In this document: in pieces, positions 39,284 to 51,196 of the stretch
Position numbering within the stretch: position 1 is the first letter of the stretch
Layout: every line of letters starts with the position of its first letter
Assembly: GCA_963971425.1 (NCBI GenBank)
Contig: OZ020515.1
Coordinates: 15,950,291-16,014,290 of the forward strand
Reading direction: 5' to 3'
Source: Bryoerythrophyllum caledonicum
Taxonomy: Eukaryota > Streptophyta > Bryopsida > Pottiales > Pottiaceae
Length of the DNA: 64,000 bases
Made by a program: the position numbers and the translations under genes
The notes under the pieces: generated by a model
The model's input: only the letters and a program-made list of their open reading frames with translations
Database searches by the model: none
What the model was told of the DNA's origin: nothing

Positions 39284-42200
39284 ATGGGGCTCCTCGAGGT
39301 ATTTTATCAATAATAAAATCTGTTATTTCGTCAGTGGTAGAAATAGGAAATCTTTCGTTTAAGACAGTATGCAGTAGCATTGCATTAATGAATGCAAGGC
39401 TTTAGAGTAAGTTTTTATTGTTGTTAGATTTTGCGACCTTCGTAGGGTTTTGCGAGAGTTTCTCGACGGATGCGACCTGACCCTTTGCTAACAGCTTCAA
39501 GATGCTTCAGGGGTTGCATCATTTTTCGTGAAGCATATTTCTGGAAGAGAACAATCTGTTGCATTCAGTCGCCAGTTCCGTGTGGTCCACCAATATCTGT
39601 CCGTACAATTGAGTTTGACAGTACTCTGCTTGTATGGGGTACAGGGGTTCATCAAATCGACATCTATGATACTTGTCTCCGAAATTGGAGATAAAACTTT
39701 CTTTGTAGCAGCGGTAAGAATCTCGGTTGTCTTCTGTTTCATTGTTTATTCATTTTTTTAGTATTCTTAATTGATGGCTAAACTGTTAAAGATGACTTTG
39801 CAGCATGTAGGTATCTAACAAAATGCTTTAATTTTTCTCCTCCTAGCTTTTGCGTGAGTACTATCTGTATTTCTTTGGCATGTGTGACGATGATTGTCAT
39901 ATTAAGTTCAATTTTTATGGAAGTGCAGCTTATGGCCATGCGCTATTCTCGAGGCACTGTCTTCCTCGGCGCTCACAGTGCTCTTGTGGTTAGTAATTTT
40001 TCATTAGTATGTTCGATGGTTCTTTCGTTGATGAGCCTTTCCATTGCGTTTATGTTCAACTTGCTGATTGTGAGAGAATACTCATCCCTTCATGCATGTA
40101 AGATCTTGTGAGGGTTTTTGTAACTGAAGTGGAGCTTAGCTTGTTTTCTGAATGACAACGGATGTGGTTCTTGTTTAACTTTCAAGTGTTAAGTGATATT
40201 TCATATTGGTTAAAAACGATAGGGTTTCCATATACACCTGTTTCTTTTTTTCTTCTCCTTGAACACACGATTATGTTAATTTAGCTTCCATGAATTGGTT
40301 CTCTGAAGAACAGCATTTGGTCAATGGTTGGAGAGGATGAGGGCTCATTTTTTTCGTCTTTTTCCTCTGTGCAGGTAATGACTGTGTTTTCTGCCTTCTT
40401 CGGTTGGGCAGCTCCAAACTTGGTAATTATTATCCTGTACACACCTGCGCTTATTGTTCAGATAGATTAAAATTCATCTGGGGTATCATCCATGTTTGGT
40501 TGCTGTTCGTTGTGATGTTTGGCTTCTCGTTTTTCACGTTTTTCATGTTTTACCTGACGTAGTAATTCTAAACGTGTTGTGTTTCAATACCTGTAGATGT
40601 TTGGAGATAAACAACTTGACACTTTCCTCATTTTCATCTGTTTTTGACAGTACGGTCATGGTATTGCTTACACTTTTCCTCTGATGGCAGATTCCTCGAC
40701 ATTGGACACATTATGCAGCCACCGCATTGTTCTTCATATTTGGTTTGAGATCGCTCTATGATGGATTCACACATGAAGGAGGGTAAGATTCTTAACACTA
40801 GAATTGTTGGTGTTAACAATTTTAAAAGCTAGAATATACTCTTGACTTTCTCTTAAGGTTAATTCTTAATCATAATTAGTCGTTTGTGATTATGATATTT
40901 TTTCTGGGTTTTTCAGGAAATTTGTAATTGAAGATGACTATCTAGAGAGCCCGATAAATTTTCGCCTCGGAATGTCTCAACTGCCTATGTTTGAACTAAT
41001 TGTTCAACTCTTTGGTGCAGAGAATCTGCAGAGCTTGCGGAAGTTGAAGCTCACTTGCTGGCAGAGGATAAGCGTGATGATGATGCCACATCCAAGTCGC
41101 AAAAGGTAAATTTAAGGCGCTTTATGTTGTGCTCATTTGTTGCTACTTTTGACAGTAGGAGGTTTGTTATGAGTTCGTCATGATCTTGTAGGACAAGTTT
41201 GATGTGTATGCTACTCATCCAGCATGAGTTGGTGGATGTTCTCTATTTCCTTAAAGTTACATGGCATTGATATCGTCAATCTTTCATGTTTAATTGCTCA
41301 TTGCGGCTTGTTTGTTGCTTCTATTAGTGTTTTCGCCTCCTTTAGCATCTTGCCAAACGATTTAAGGTGCCGCTTGATTTTGTTGCAGGGAAATTCTGAA
41401 AAGAAGCAGCCAAAAGGTGGCCAGTACAAGTTGTTTTCACCTGTTCTGTTAGAGGTACGTAGTTGTAGTGATACTTGATCATCTCTGAGAACTAGTTTTC
41501 ACTGCAAACTCTCTGAAATGAACAAAATGTTTCTAATACGTTATTTGTTTGTATGTGTGCGTGTAGGCATTTACTCTCACATTCCTAGGAGAATGGGGTG
41601 ATCGAAGCCAGGTATTGTCGACCAGCTAATTTCTCTGCTCAATCTTGCTTGTATGATTGTATATATGATCGATCTTTGCTGTAAGTGCTATTATCTCGGG
41701 CTAGATTCTTGTCGCTAACTATCGAGTGTGAATCAGATCGCAACGATAGGCCTTGCTGCCCAGGAGGACGTTGTCGGAGTAACTCTAGGTGGCATCTTGT
41801 AAGTTCCTCCTCTGGTTTCCAGTATCTTAATCGTCTAAAATTTATCTTCAGAATCCTGTTTCCAGCTTCACGATACTGGGCAGATAGCTAGGATCTTTCA
41901 AAGGGAAAATACCAGACGAGGAAATACTTGTCCTCGTACGTTCAGGTGTGATTTGATTCAGAGCTGTCACAATGTTATACGGGAGCTCCCTCTAGAGAAC
42001 AACAACACGTGATCAATCGTCGGTTATGATCTCAGTCAAATGCGGGTGATATAACAGTGGATTAAGGAGAGTGTGCTCAACGCTTTGCAGGGGCCACGGG
42101 ATATGTACTGGAGCTGCGGTTATTGGAGGAAAGCATCTAGCCAGCTCCATTTCAGAGAAAACGGTACATCTTTTAAACTGTCATCATACTCTTCTAATTA

Positions 42201-42421
42201 TACTCGTCGAATTAAATTAATGTAACCGGAAGCAGTGACATAGTTCTACTTGAGTACAGCCACGTATAGAATTGTTCGAGATGACCTTATTCCGTGTTTT
42301 TTTGTTTCAAGATTCAGTAATAACATTGCTGAGTTCTCTTTATGTTCAGGTGGCGATCTGTGGAGGCGTTCTGTTTTTAATTTTCGGTGTCCACGCAGTT
42401 ATTACTGGTGCTGGAAATTAG
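39284..42421 (+). CDS. GDT1-family (UPF0016) Ca2+/Mn2+:H+ antiporter, 11 exons
   Basis: Exons: 39284-39298, 39645-39713, 39929-39988, 40375-40422, 40691-40782, 41021-41105, 41389-41454, 41567-41611, 41737-41798, 42091-42163, 42350-42421. All introns are GT-AG and splicing gives 228 codons plus TAG, matching the short PML4/5-type plant members. Both family signatures are intact: E-I-G-D-K-T at residues 18-23 and E-W-G-D-R-S at 154-159, which form the cation site in two inverted three-helix repeats. Hydrophobic helices precede and follow an acidic, charged loop (about 93-140: EVEAHLLAEDKRDDD). No transit or signal extension, so ER/Golgi placement is more likely than plastid. The family moves Ca2+ and Mn2+ into secretory compartments in exchange for protons. 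The start fits well: MGLLEGF leads straight into the first motif helix. Confidence 0.95.
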
Positions 42422-43264
42422 CCACATCTTATTTTTCGCTCATTCTTGTCCGAGTGACACCTGCATGACCACGTCTAAATATCAGCCTCTGTGGTTACGA
42501 GAGCGCCAGCACAAGTACTCCTAGCGAGGATTTCTAACCGAAGAACGTCGAAACCCAACCGAAAGCTACGAGGGGCGTTCCTTCGTCCTCGCAAAGTTTT
42601 CGTAAGGTCGTTACAGGTTTGTTTCAACCCTCGGCTAGAGTACCTTGTTGATTAACCGTGATCTTGCAAGCTAGTTTATACAAGTCAGTCCCATGTGATA
42701 GTCAGTGCTGCACAAATTTACCAGCGAGAGAGTTTAGAGGTTACAGTAATATGATTGTTTTCCAGAGTCAGGAGCGGAGTTAGTTTCCAAGGGATGTGTA
42801 ACAAATCTAGGGAATGCATGACGCCCTTGTGGATTTGTCGTCAGTTGAAACCTTCTGCGGTCATTTCGTCACATATATTTGAAAAATTATTATCTGTCCG
42901 TCCATGATTTTGTACGGTCTCCTGGGATCTGTTTAAGTGTGGCATAACTTATGTGTATTTCTGTGCTGCCGGGCACTATGCTCAAGAACATAATATTTCA
43001 ATATTTTAAGAATCGTTTGAGAGTTTCATGAGAGCCTGCTGGATGACAGCACCTGACGATGTTGTTGGACCCGGAGAGGGGTTGAGGCGTGTGGCAGATG
43101 ACAGGTAAACCTGAGCTTGTATTGAAAGTCCATGTCCGACCAGGGTCTGCAAAATTCACTTCCGGAACATGCTAAGAGCAGGCCGAGCAGTCACGCCACA
43201 TGTGGCCACCATAAGCAGGCGCTACATCATCTCAATTTGTGAATATGTTGCGTGGGGCTTGGGC
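42422..43264 (+). other. 3' UTR of GDT1 gene and short intergenic DNA
   Basis: GC content stays above that of the distant flanks up to about 43200, consistent with transcribed 3' sequence. I cannot fix the poly(A) site. No other gene seen. Confidence 0.5.
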
Positions 43265-43560
43265 CTTTCCATCCCATTACCACCAACTCAGCTCCAAATG
43301 GAGGTTTGCTATTAGTCAAGACCCTTACTTTTGGTCGTTGCTTATGGGGGTACCTACTGTTGGTCACCCACTAAACGTGGCTGCACAGTTTGAAAATTCA
43401 TAACTAATTCAGTTTTCATCGGAAAAATATGAAGTCACTTGGGTTGGAATTGTAATTCTATTGGCTATCACTGAAAAATAATAGTGTAATTATCTCCTCT
43501 CTCCATATATGCACATTCCTTAACTTGTCGGTTTTAGGGGGGCTTACCTTAGTGTTCTCT
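43265..43560 (-). repeat. Interspersed repeat R4, copy 3 (inverted)
   Basis: Reverse-complement relative of 37295-37560 and 32625-32885. It holds CCATTACCACCAACTCAGCTCC, AAGTCACTTGGGTTGGAATTG, TTGGCTATCACTGAAAAATAATA and the GGTTTTAGGGGGGCTTACC end. With copy 2 it frames the GDT1 gene as a 5.7-kb inverted pair. Confidence 0.75.
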
Positions 43561-43632
43561 AAGTATCTCCATATATGCACATTCCTTAACTTGCCGGTTT
43601 TAGGGGGGCTTACCTTAGTGTTCTCTAAGTAA
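43497..43632. repeat. Tandem duplication of the R4 end (two 67-68-bp units)
   Basis: TCTCCATATATGCACATTCC ... GGGGGGCTTACCTTAGTGTTCTCTAAGTA occurs twice in a row with a single T/C difference, so the duplication is recent. Confidence 0.85.
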
Positions 43633-43639
43633 GAGGATG

Positions 43640-45600
43640 GTTGTCTGATACGTAGTTGGATCATGGTTGAGCTTCAGCAGTCATCTGTTGATTAACCTTT
43701 GAGCCTTGACCAAATTAGTCCACTGGCAATTTGTGTATGTTTCAACCACATCGTTGTCCTAACTTCACATTCATGACATCTATCTATTTATACATTCATA
43801 GAACCTACTCTACATGAACTCATCATCTAATTTGCTCATTGGGTTGTTTTCTCATGATTTTTGGGTGCCTACACTTGATTGCATGCATTGCAAAATCAAA
43901 ATTAATCACGAAGGCGTATTCAAAATACCCTTGATTTTTAAAAAACCATAAGTACTTCATTTGTATCTTTTTTTGAGACACGATATGTTCAATTAGAGAA
44001 TGTATCCTTCTTGGGTTTCTAAGTGTACCAAATTGTGTACATCCTCAATTTAGCCCCTGAACTTCCAAGGCATTTCACACCAAAAACACTTCAAAATTGC
44101 TTGTTCTAGTGCAATGACCAAGGAAGAAAACAAAAATTATTTTTTAAAATTATGATCGTAGTATTAAATTAAGACTTACCGAGTAACATATTTATAAAAT
44201 TCATAAACTTTAGTTGCATAGATTTGAAAGACAATAGTGTTTAAAGTAGAGATAACAGTTCATTTTCTTCAGTGTAATAGGTGGATTGGCAAAATTTGAC
44301 TTCGCTGATTCAATACTTTGGACTATAGAAGGTCTAAATCCATTACCATCATGTTGAGCATGATATTAGTTCCTTGTACACCAATTTTTAGAGGTAAAGA
44401 AGGGGTGTGGCATATTAAAAAACAATTGTGCAAGGAGTGGAGGTTCAAAAATTGCCAACTCACATTATTTTTTTGTGAACTTGATACGTTTTAGAACAAT
44501 AATCCGAATTGTCGATAACAAGGTTTGTGGGAAAATTAAACCCTAAAGGACCAAAGTCCCCCCTAAAGGGACTATTTGAGTTTCAATTAAGTTCTTCAAT
44601 CTCAAATTTGGCATGATTTTTTTTTAAATGATTGAAAGAGCAATTTTTTAATAGCCTTCTATTGACCTCATTTTTGTAGAAATCTGACTTACGGTTCAAA
44701 AGTTACAAACATTATTTAGTAACATATACAAATAGTGCAACAATGTGTGTCATATAACCAATAGTGTAGCAAGAATTTAATTAATTCAATAGAAATTTGA
44801 GTTTTTGTCCAATTAAATATTAAAAAATCCTTCTTGGAAAGGGAATGGAAATCTTTGCTTCTATCAGACTGGTTTTTGAATTTAAAAAATATGAGAAGGA
44901 AATGATATATGCAAAACTTGTTAGGGAATTGAACAAAAAATTTACCACACTTATACAATCCTAGTACAAGATCCTACGGTTAGGTATGTAAAATGTGTTC
45001 ATTTGCATTTTGTGTTGAATGCATTGAAACTCGCAATTTTTAGTGAGTTTGGGTGCTAAAACGTCAAAGAACTTTAGGGATTAATATGTAAAAAAAAATG
45101 AAGATCTCTAAGTTATATGTGGAAAATGTAAAAGTTCCAAGGGGACTCAGGGGAATTTTAGGGGTTAAAAAAATACGTATATGAAAGATTGGAATCCAAC
45201 AATTGTTTACTCCAAGATGGCCAATTCAATTCAAATAAATTTTCCACCAACAAATGGCATCATAATAACCACTTGGGCTTCCAAAAAAACCCACATCGAA
45301 TCAACAATCTTCTCAAAGATTAATACACAATTTCATAACAATGCATAAAACCATAAGAAATTCTTTAAATTATCATACGGAAAGTTTTTAGGTTGGTGCT
45401 TACAGAAGGGGCCATCTCTAATGTAACTGTTGAAGTAAACAATGCATTCAACAGTTCATTTGCATTTTGTGTTGAATGCATTGAATGCATAGATTATCTT
45501 GTTTACTTTAACTCAACTTAATAATAAAAATCTAGATTAATTGTGGAATTACAACAAAGTTTAAGTTGAAGAATATTCAGTCCGGAGGTGAATATCTTGC
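43640..45600. other. AT-rich intergenic DNA with old TTAA-type repeats
   Basis: No supported gene. 44531-44710 begins GGAAAATTAAACCCTAAAGGACC and resembles the family-3 MITE in part. Confidence 0.45.
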
Positions 45601-45884
45601 AAGAATTTCATATTCTTAGAGTAAAATATGTGACCGTATACATAGCCCCCAACAAACCTTTAAGGGTTAACCCTTAACTATCATGTATGGTATCATATTT
45701 GAACATGCTAGGCTTCAAATATTGAGATCACCTCCAAATGAAAAAGATCACCTCCAAATTTGAGTTCAAGAATCTTCAATCCATAGGTGTAAGTCTTGCT
45801 ATAATTTAGTACATTTTTGTATTCTAGATAGTAGAATATGTGTCTGAATATATGGCTCCCAAGTGACGTTTAAGGGTTGACCCT
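45600..45884. repeat. TTAA-type repeats, family 2 pieces
   Basis: AATATGTGACCGTATACATAG...CAACAAACCTTTAAGGGTTAA is followed by a second diverged copy ending GTTTAAGGGTTGAC at 45885. The ends match the MITE at 30880-31265. Confidence 0.55.
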
Positions 45885-46560
45885 GTAGCGCCCAGGAAGC
45901 CTGAAATGAGACTCCGGAGTTGCTAAAACTCAATTTGCATAAAATCCATGAGGAACTAGGCTTTCAAATACCAAGTTCAGATTTGCGCACTCATTACACA
46001 AACACTCTCCAACAATCACATCATGATTTGGATTTATAGAACTCTTGGAAAAGCTAGGAATACAACACAAAATACACCAAACACACTAAAACACAGTGAA
46101 TACAGTGAATACCATGCCACATACTATGTTGTATTTCACACACATCCACATTGATTTTGGTCTTGAATTTTGATTGAACTTCGTCTTTAAGACATTCTTC
46201 ATTGTTTTGTGATTGTTGATCTCTCTCCTCACATACAAAACTTCCGTTTTGGTTGAAACATTTTAGTATACAATCAAGCAGAAAAAAGCCAAAAAATCAC
46301 CAATAATTGTGTATAAATATTTTCTTCACATATGATATGTCAATGCGAAGCTATCAACCTAGTGCACATGTGAACCGCTCTAATTCAAAGTAAAAAAATT
46401 CTTGCAAGAATCTATTGATGGTTAAAGTAGTACATCCTCCAAATTCCACAGTTTTCACTACCAATATATGGTAACTTTAAACACTTCCATCAATCGTTGG
46501 ATGTTGTACAAAATTTCCCCAAAGTTCAGGTCATGGATTAAGTTAAATAGTTGTACAGAT
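45885..46560 (+). repeat. TTAA-type element, family 1, copy 1 (right end lost)
   Basis: Starts CCCTGTAGCGCCCAGGAAGCCTG next to TTGA (a decayed TTAA). It is collinear with 49536-50324 up to CAGGTCATGGATTAAGTT and then stops matching. Confidence 0.75.
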
Positions 46561-46939
46561 GTTGAGCCTAATCAGAGGCATGGTTCTAATAACCACTTGC
46601 CACCAACCCTGATGCGAGTAAGGTAAGCCTGCCAAAAACCGCCATTATCCCATGGCCGCCAGCTACTTTTTCACTAAAAACCGCCACTATATGCACATGT
46701 AACCAACTCTCTATTTTTAATGGCGGGAGAAAAGGCTAGGGTGGCATGAATTGGATGCACAATTGGTGGTTTTAGGTGAATGGGATCTTCTAGACTTATT
46801 GTACATGCAACAGTGGAGAAAATGGAATATTTCTAGAATTAGTTTAAGGTTGACTCATTGCCGGTTTTTGGTTGTTATGCATGCGGTTTTAGGCCATTTG
46901 TGGAGGGTCATGGCCCCCACCTAATGATGCTCACCCAAC

Positions 46940-47112
46940 TTTCTTCACAGGTGCCTTTGAAAATTCATAACTAATTCATAACACATCGGAAAAATATGAA
47001 ATCACTTGGGTTGAAATTGTAATTCTATTGGCTATCACTGAAAAATAATTTAATAATTATCTAGGTTCTCCATATATGCAAACTGCTTAACTTAACGGTT
47101 ATGGGGGGTTTA
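46940..47112 (-). repeat. Interspersed repeat R4, copy 4 (partial)
   Basis: AAATCACTTGGGTTGAAATTG, TTGGCTATCACTGAAAAATAAT and the terminal ACGGTTATGGGGGGTTTACC align with the inverted copy at 43390-43560. Confidence 0.7.
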
Positions 47113-47459
47113 CCTTACATAAAAACAGTTTCAACATAACAAACAAACGCTGAACATTTTCAATTTAGGATGAAAGTTTTGATTGCCAACAACTTAGCTC
47201 AACATCATAATGTTGACGGTCATGTTCATTATGGTTGGCATTAACTAGACTACCCATTACTTTCCATATCAAATTATTAGACGGTGTGTGGTAATTTATG
47301 AAAACCTCTCACATGTGATGGTATTTAAGTTGGGAAAAGAGGTTTCACTCAGTCTTTGCTGTCACAATTTGTTGTGGAACATTCAGTTTCAAGCACGGTC
47401 AAACAACAGTTTAATGTGTAAAGTACGGAGTGATGAAGAGGTCTACACGTGCTTCTTCT

Positions 47460-47790
47460 TTATTGTGCTAAATCTCAATTTGCATGAAATGCATGAGATA
47501 GGCGAGGACGATGATTGTGAAGTTTAGCGCACACAATTCATGAAAATCTTGCAAAAATCATATCATGGTTCGGAGTAGAAAACTTTGGAATACATTGCCA
47601 AATACATCAAAAACAATTAATACCTACATATACAACACTACATATTCTAAAGTATTTTATATACATGGATAAAGATTTTAATCTAAAATTTTAGTTGAAA
47701 TTTTTCTCTAAGAGACTCTTCATTGTTATGTAGTTATTGATGTCTTTCATCTCATATAAAACTTTTGATTAAATTTGTAAATTTTTTGAA
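47460..47790 (+). repeat. TTAA-type element, family 1, diverged fragment
   Basis: CTCAATTTGCATGAAATGCATGAG, CGCACACAATTCATGAAA and GAGACTCTTCATTGTTATGTAG align with the family-1 element, with many differences. No intact ends. Confidence 0.55.
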
Positions 47791-49070
47791 ACATCTTCAT
47801 ATACAATCAAGTAAATCAAAGTTTGAAAAATCATTAAAAATCATGCACAAGTGTTTACATTACTTCAATATCTCTATAATAAAATTAGAAGCAACTTTAG
47901 CCAACTTTGAGAAGTAAGAAGGAAAAATCATGAAAGATAATTGCAAAGTGCCTCAAAGTTTTTGAAAGTTTGATGAGTCATTCATAATGTTTGTTGGTCT
48001 TCATATCATGGTAAGATTACACAATACTCAAGGCATTTTGCCAACCTCCAGAATAGCATTGTTATTCATCCAATAGTAAGATTTGCCTTGTATTTGTTTT
48101 TAAAAGTCATATTCATTGTTTTTGCCTCCAAATTCCTTATCTATGAGGATATCTCTATCTCATACCATGAATCTTAGCCACTTCTCTTCTCTTTGAGTTG
48201 AGCTATATTAAGACTGATTAATGATGTCTTATTGAAAAAAAGGGTCAAAACTCTGGGTATCTTTTCTCATTTAGAAAGTACTCTAGTAACATCTACTTGC
48301 ATTTCATCAATCGTCAAGATTAAGTATTGGCATTCAAGACCTTCTCAAAGCTGACAAAATAGAGGAAGCATGAACAAGATTCATAATCATGGAGAATATG
48401 AAGTTTCACCCTTCACTGTATGTAGTGTGGATCATGCTATTTCAAAATACCTGCACTAATTCCTATAAAATGTAAATTATAGTGTTCCACCTCAAATCAT
48501 GTACCTCATAAAATAGTGTGGGATGTTTCAAAATTGTTGACACAAAATTAATGTGGAGCGAAGGAGAGGCGGTGATGAGTGGCGATGAGGTGGTAGTGAG
48601 TGGTGGGGAGTGGAAGATATTCCGTGCTGAAGGATAGTGAGGTGATAGTGAGTGGCATGACACATGTTAAAATGTTTCCACACAAGTTTTGTTATGGAAC
48701 CTGAATTGATGTGGTCCACATCATTTCTCACCAACATTACTTATGCATCCACACTATATTCAATGAATAGTGTAGTTACTTGCTTGCCATGTGGAGTCCT
48801 CTCATGGCCAATTGAAAAATGGTAAAGTGAAAAGTTGCATGAAATGCTTGCCCAAATTAGAATATATACAAAGTGGTCACTTTTGGGCACTATTTGCCAA
48901 ACTAATTATTTTTCTAGATCGTAGTGGTTTGGGCATAATGGATATCAATGGGTATCATGTGGGCATTGCATGGGTATCACCTAGACAAATATGTTGAAAT
49001 TTCCAGAAAATTTAGACATTCTCCATACAGAATTATTTATATACAAAACTCACCAATGCATAGGGTATAA
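47791..49070. other. AT-rich intergenic DNA
   Basis: No supported gene. 48560-48660 has short GTGGCGATGAGGTGGTAGTGAGTGG-like repeats, and 48890-49060 resembles 34810-34930. Confidence 0.45.
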
Positions 49071-49077
49071 TTCATAC

Positions 49078-49290
49078 TTGTCCCCAAAAGGACCAAGTGT
49101 CAGATTGGGAGACAAATTTTTTCATCTTGTTTGCGATATCTTTTGATCCGTATGATCAAAATTCACAACTTTTATACCACATTATCTCATATAAGTTTAG
49201 AAAAATATTCTATAGTTACATTCTCAAAAATTCCTTAATCAATGGAATAGAGATTCTTCTAAAATGCTTTGGTCCTTTAGAGATTAAGTC
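49078..49290. repeat. TTAA-type MITE, family 3, copy 2
   Basis: From CTTGTCCCCAAAAGGACCAAGTG to GGTCCTTTAGAGATTAAG. The left TTAA has decayed. It lies in tandem with the next copy. Confidence 0.65.
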
Positions 49291-49307
49291 TCATAAAACA
49301 AGGTTTA

Positions 49308-49531
49308 ACCCCTAAAGGACCAAGTGTATGTTCGAAGGACAAATGTTTTGACTTTATCTGCAAATATTTTTCAATCGGTATGGTTGAAATTCACAAGATT
49401 TTTACCACATCATCTCATATAAATTCATAAGTAGGTCTTGACTCCTACCGTTGCATTGTCAAAAGGTTCATTTGGGAAGTTTTTAATCAATGAGGTAGAG
49501 ATTCCTTCAAAATGCTATGATCCTTTAGGAG
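49308..49531. repeat. TTAA-type MITE, family 3, copy 3 (224 bp)
   Basis: Flanked by TTAA at 49304-49307 and TTAA at 49532-49535. Ends are CCCCTAAAGGACCAAG on the left and CTCCTAAAGGATCATAG when the right end is reverse-complemented. The right TTAA is shared with the family-1 element that starts at 49536. Confidence 0.75.
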
Positions 49532-49535
49532 TTAA

Positions 49536-50324
49536 TCCTTTACCGCCCAATAAGCTTGAAATGGGACTCCGGAGGTGCTAAAACTCAAATTGCATGAAAT
49601 CCACGAGGAATTAGGCTTTGAGATACAAGGTTCAAATTTGCGCACAAATTACGTGAACACTCTCCAACAATCAAATCATGATTTGGATTTATCGAACTCT
49701 TGGAAAAGCTAGGAATACAACATATCATATATCAAATACACTAAGATACAGTGAATACACTAAATACCATGCCACATACTATGTTGTATTTCATACACAT
49801 GCACATTGATTTTGGTCTTAAATTTTGATTGAACTTCGTCTTTACGACATTCTTCATTGTTTTGTGATTGTTGATCTCTCTCCTCACATACAAAACTTCC
49901 GTTTTGGTTGGAACATTTTTGTATACAACCAAGTTGGAAAAAGAAAAAAAATCACCAATAATTGTGTATAGGTATTTTCTTCACATATGATATGTCAATG
50001 CAAAGCTATCAACCTAGTGCACATGTGAACCGCTCTAATGCAAAGTAAAAGAATTCTTGCAAGAATCTATTGGTGGTTAAAGTAGTACACCCTCCAAGAT
50101 CCACAGCTTTCACTACCAATATACGGTAACTTGAAACACAATAATCTATTCCATCAATCGTTGGATGTTGTGCAAAATTTCCCCAAAGTTCAGGTCATGG
50201 GTTAAGTTCAATTTTGTAAGGTTAGATTTTAATAAAGAGCATTGTATTTCCATCAAATCCGGTTCAAAGAAAAAAATCAGCAGAAATATTGGTTTTTCCA
50301 GAAACATCCCTGGGCCGTAAAGGG
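49536..50324 (+). mobile_element. TTAA-type element, family 1, complete (789 bp, piggyBac-like ends)
   Basis: TTAA at 49532-49535 and 50325-50328. Left end TCCTTTACCGCCCAATAAG; right end reverse-complemented CCCTTTACGGCCCAGGG, so the inverted ends are about 14 bp (CCCTTTAC(C/G)GCCCA). TTAA targets and CCC termini are hallmarks of piggyBac elements. No transposase is encoded; the ORF at 49932-49741 is not conserved as a protein with known domains. Confidence 0.7.
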
Positions 50325-50328
50325 TTAA

Positions 50329-51192
50329 GCATGCTATCCAAGCATGCGTGATTCAAATTCAAAACGGCCACTTCCATGTTTTTGGTTTAGCATACATTTT
50401 CTCGTGAATTAAAGGTCTGCAGTGTGGGTGACCACTAAACACTACACATAAAGTTGGTTTGTTCTTGTTTAAGTTGGTAAGGGATGGGTCCTGAAATCAT
50501 GCTTCGTGTCTAGTCATGGTTTACATAGTTATGATCTTTCCTGTTTTCATTGGGTGTATACAATGTGTTGTTCACATGTTTTCATGTCCAAATCACCTAC
50601 ACTTTGACAATTTCACAAATTGAGCACCTTCTTAAGCCCAGGGCAAATTGACCCCTCGTTAGAAGTTACCGGAGGTGGGTCCGTCTTAATTGGAGGGGGT
50701 CATTTTTCTAGCCCTCTTATTTAGGGGGATCCAAAGGATTTTTTTAAATTTTTTGGGGGAAAATTTGGGGGCTACATCCATCCTGTACCCAATAAGACTC
50801 TCCCTTGCTGTAATCAGGGCCCTATCCAAAAACAAAATATGGGCCAGGTTTTAGGGGACTTGCCGAGGGGACCACATCGTGGCCCCCTCGGGTAACTCCC
50901 AACGAGGGGGTCAGTTTTCCCTTTGCGAGTCAGAACTATAGCACAATTGGTAATTTTACTTTATGTAATGAGACCCAGATGAGCTAGTGGATGCTTGTTT
51001 TTAATCCCTCGGGGTCTCCAACTATGTTTATCCCTTCAAGGGCGACGATGGAGGTTTGACCCCTCCTTCTAGCAGTGAATTTTTGCGGTCTTGCTCATTT
51101 TCAACTTTTGACAACACAAATTTTATTGCCAAATTTGGTGTCACAAACTCACTGTAGGTTTTGAGACTCACCATAGAGGCCACCGTTGTCCC
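50329..51192. other. Intergenic DNA between two family-1 elements
   Basis: No supported gene. 50660-50910 has GC-richer stretches (GGGGGATCC, CGAGGGGGTCA) with no recognised structure. Confidence 0.45.
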
Positions 51193-51196
51193 TAAC

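Noticed and set aside
39470..39694. 74-codon ORF upstream of GDT1 exon 2
   Set aside because: It lies mostly in intron 1 and reads exon 2 in the wrong frame; the spliced MGLLEGF start fits the family better.
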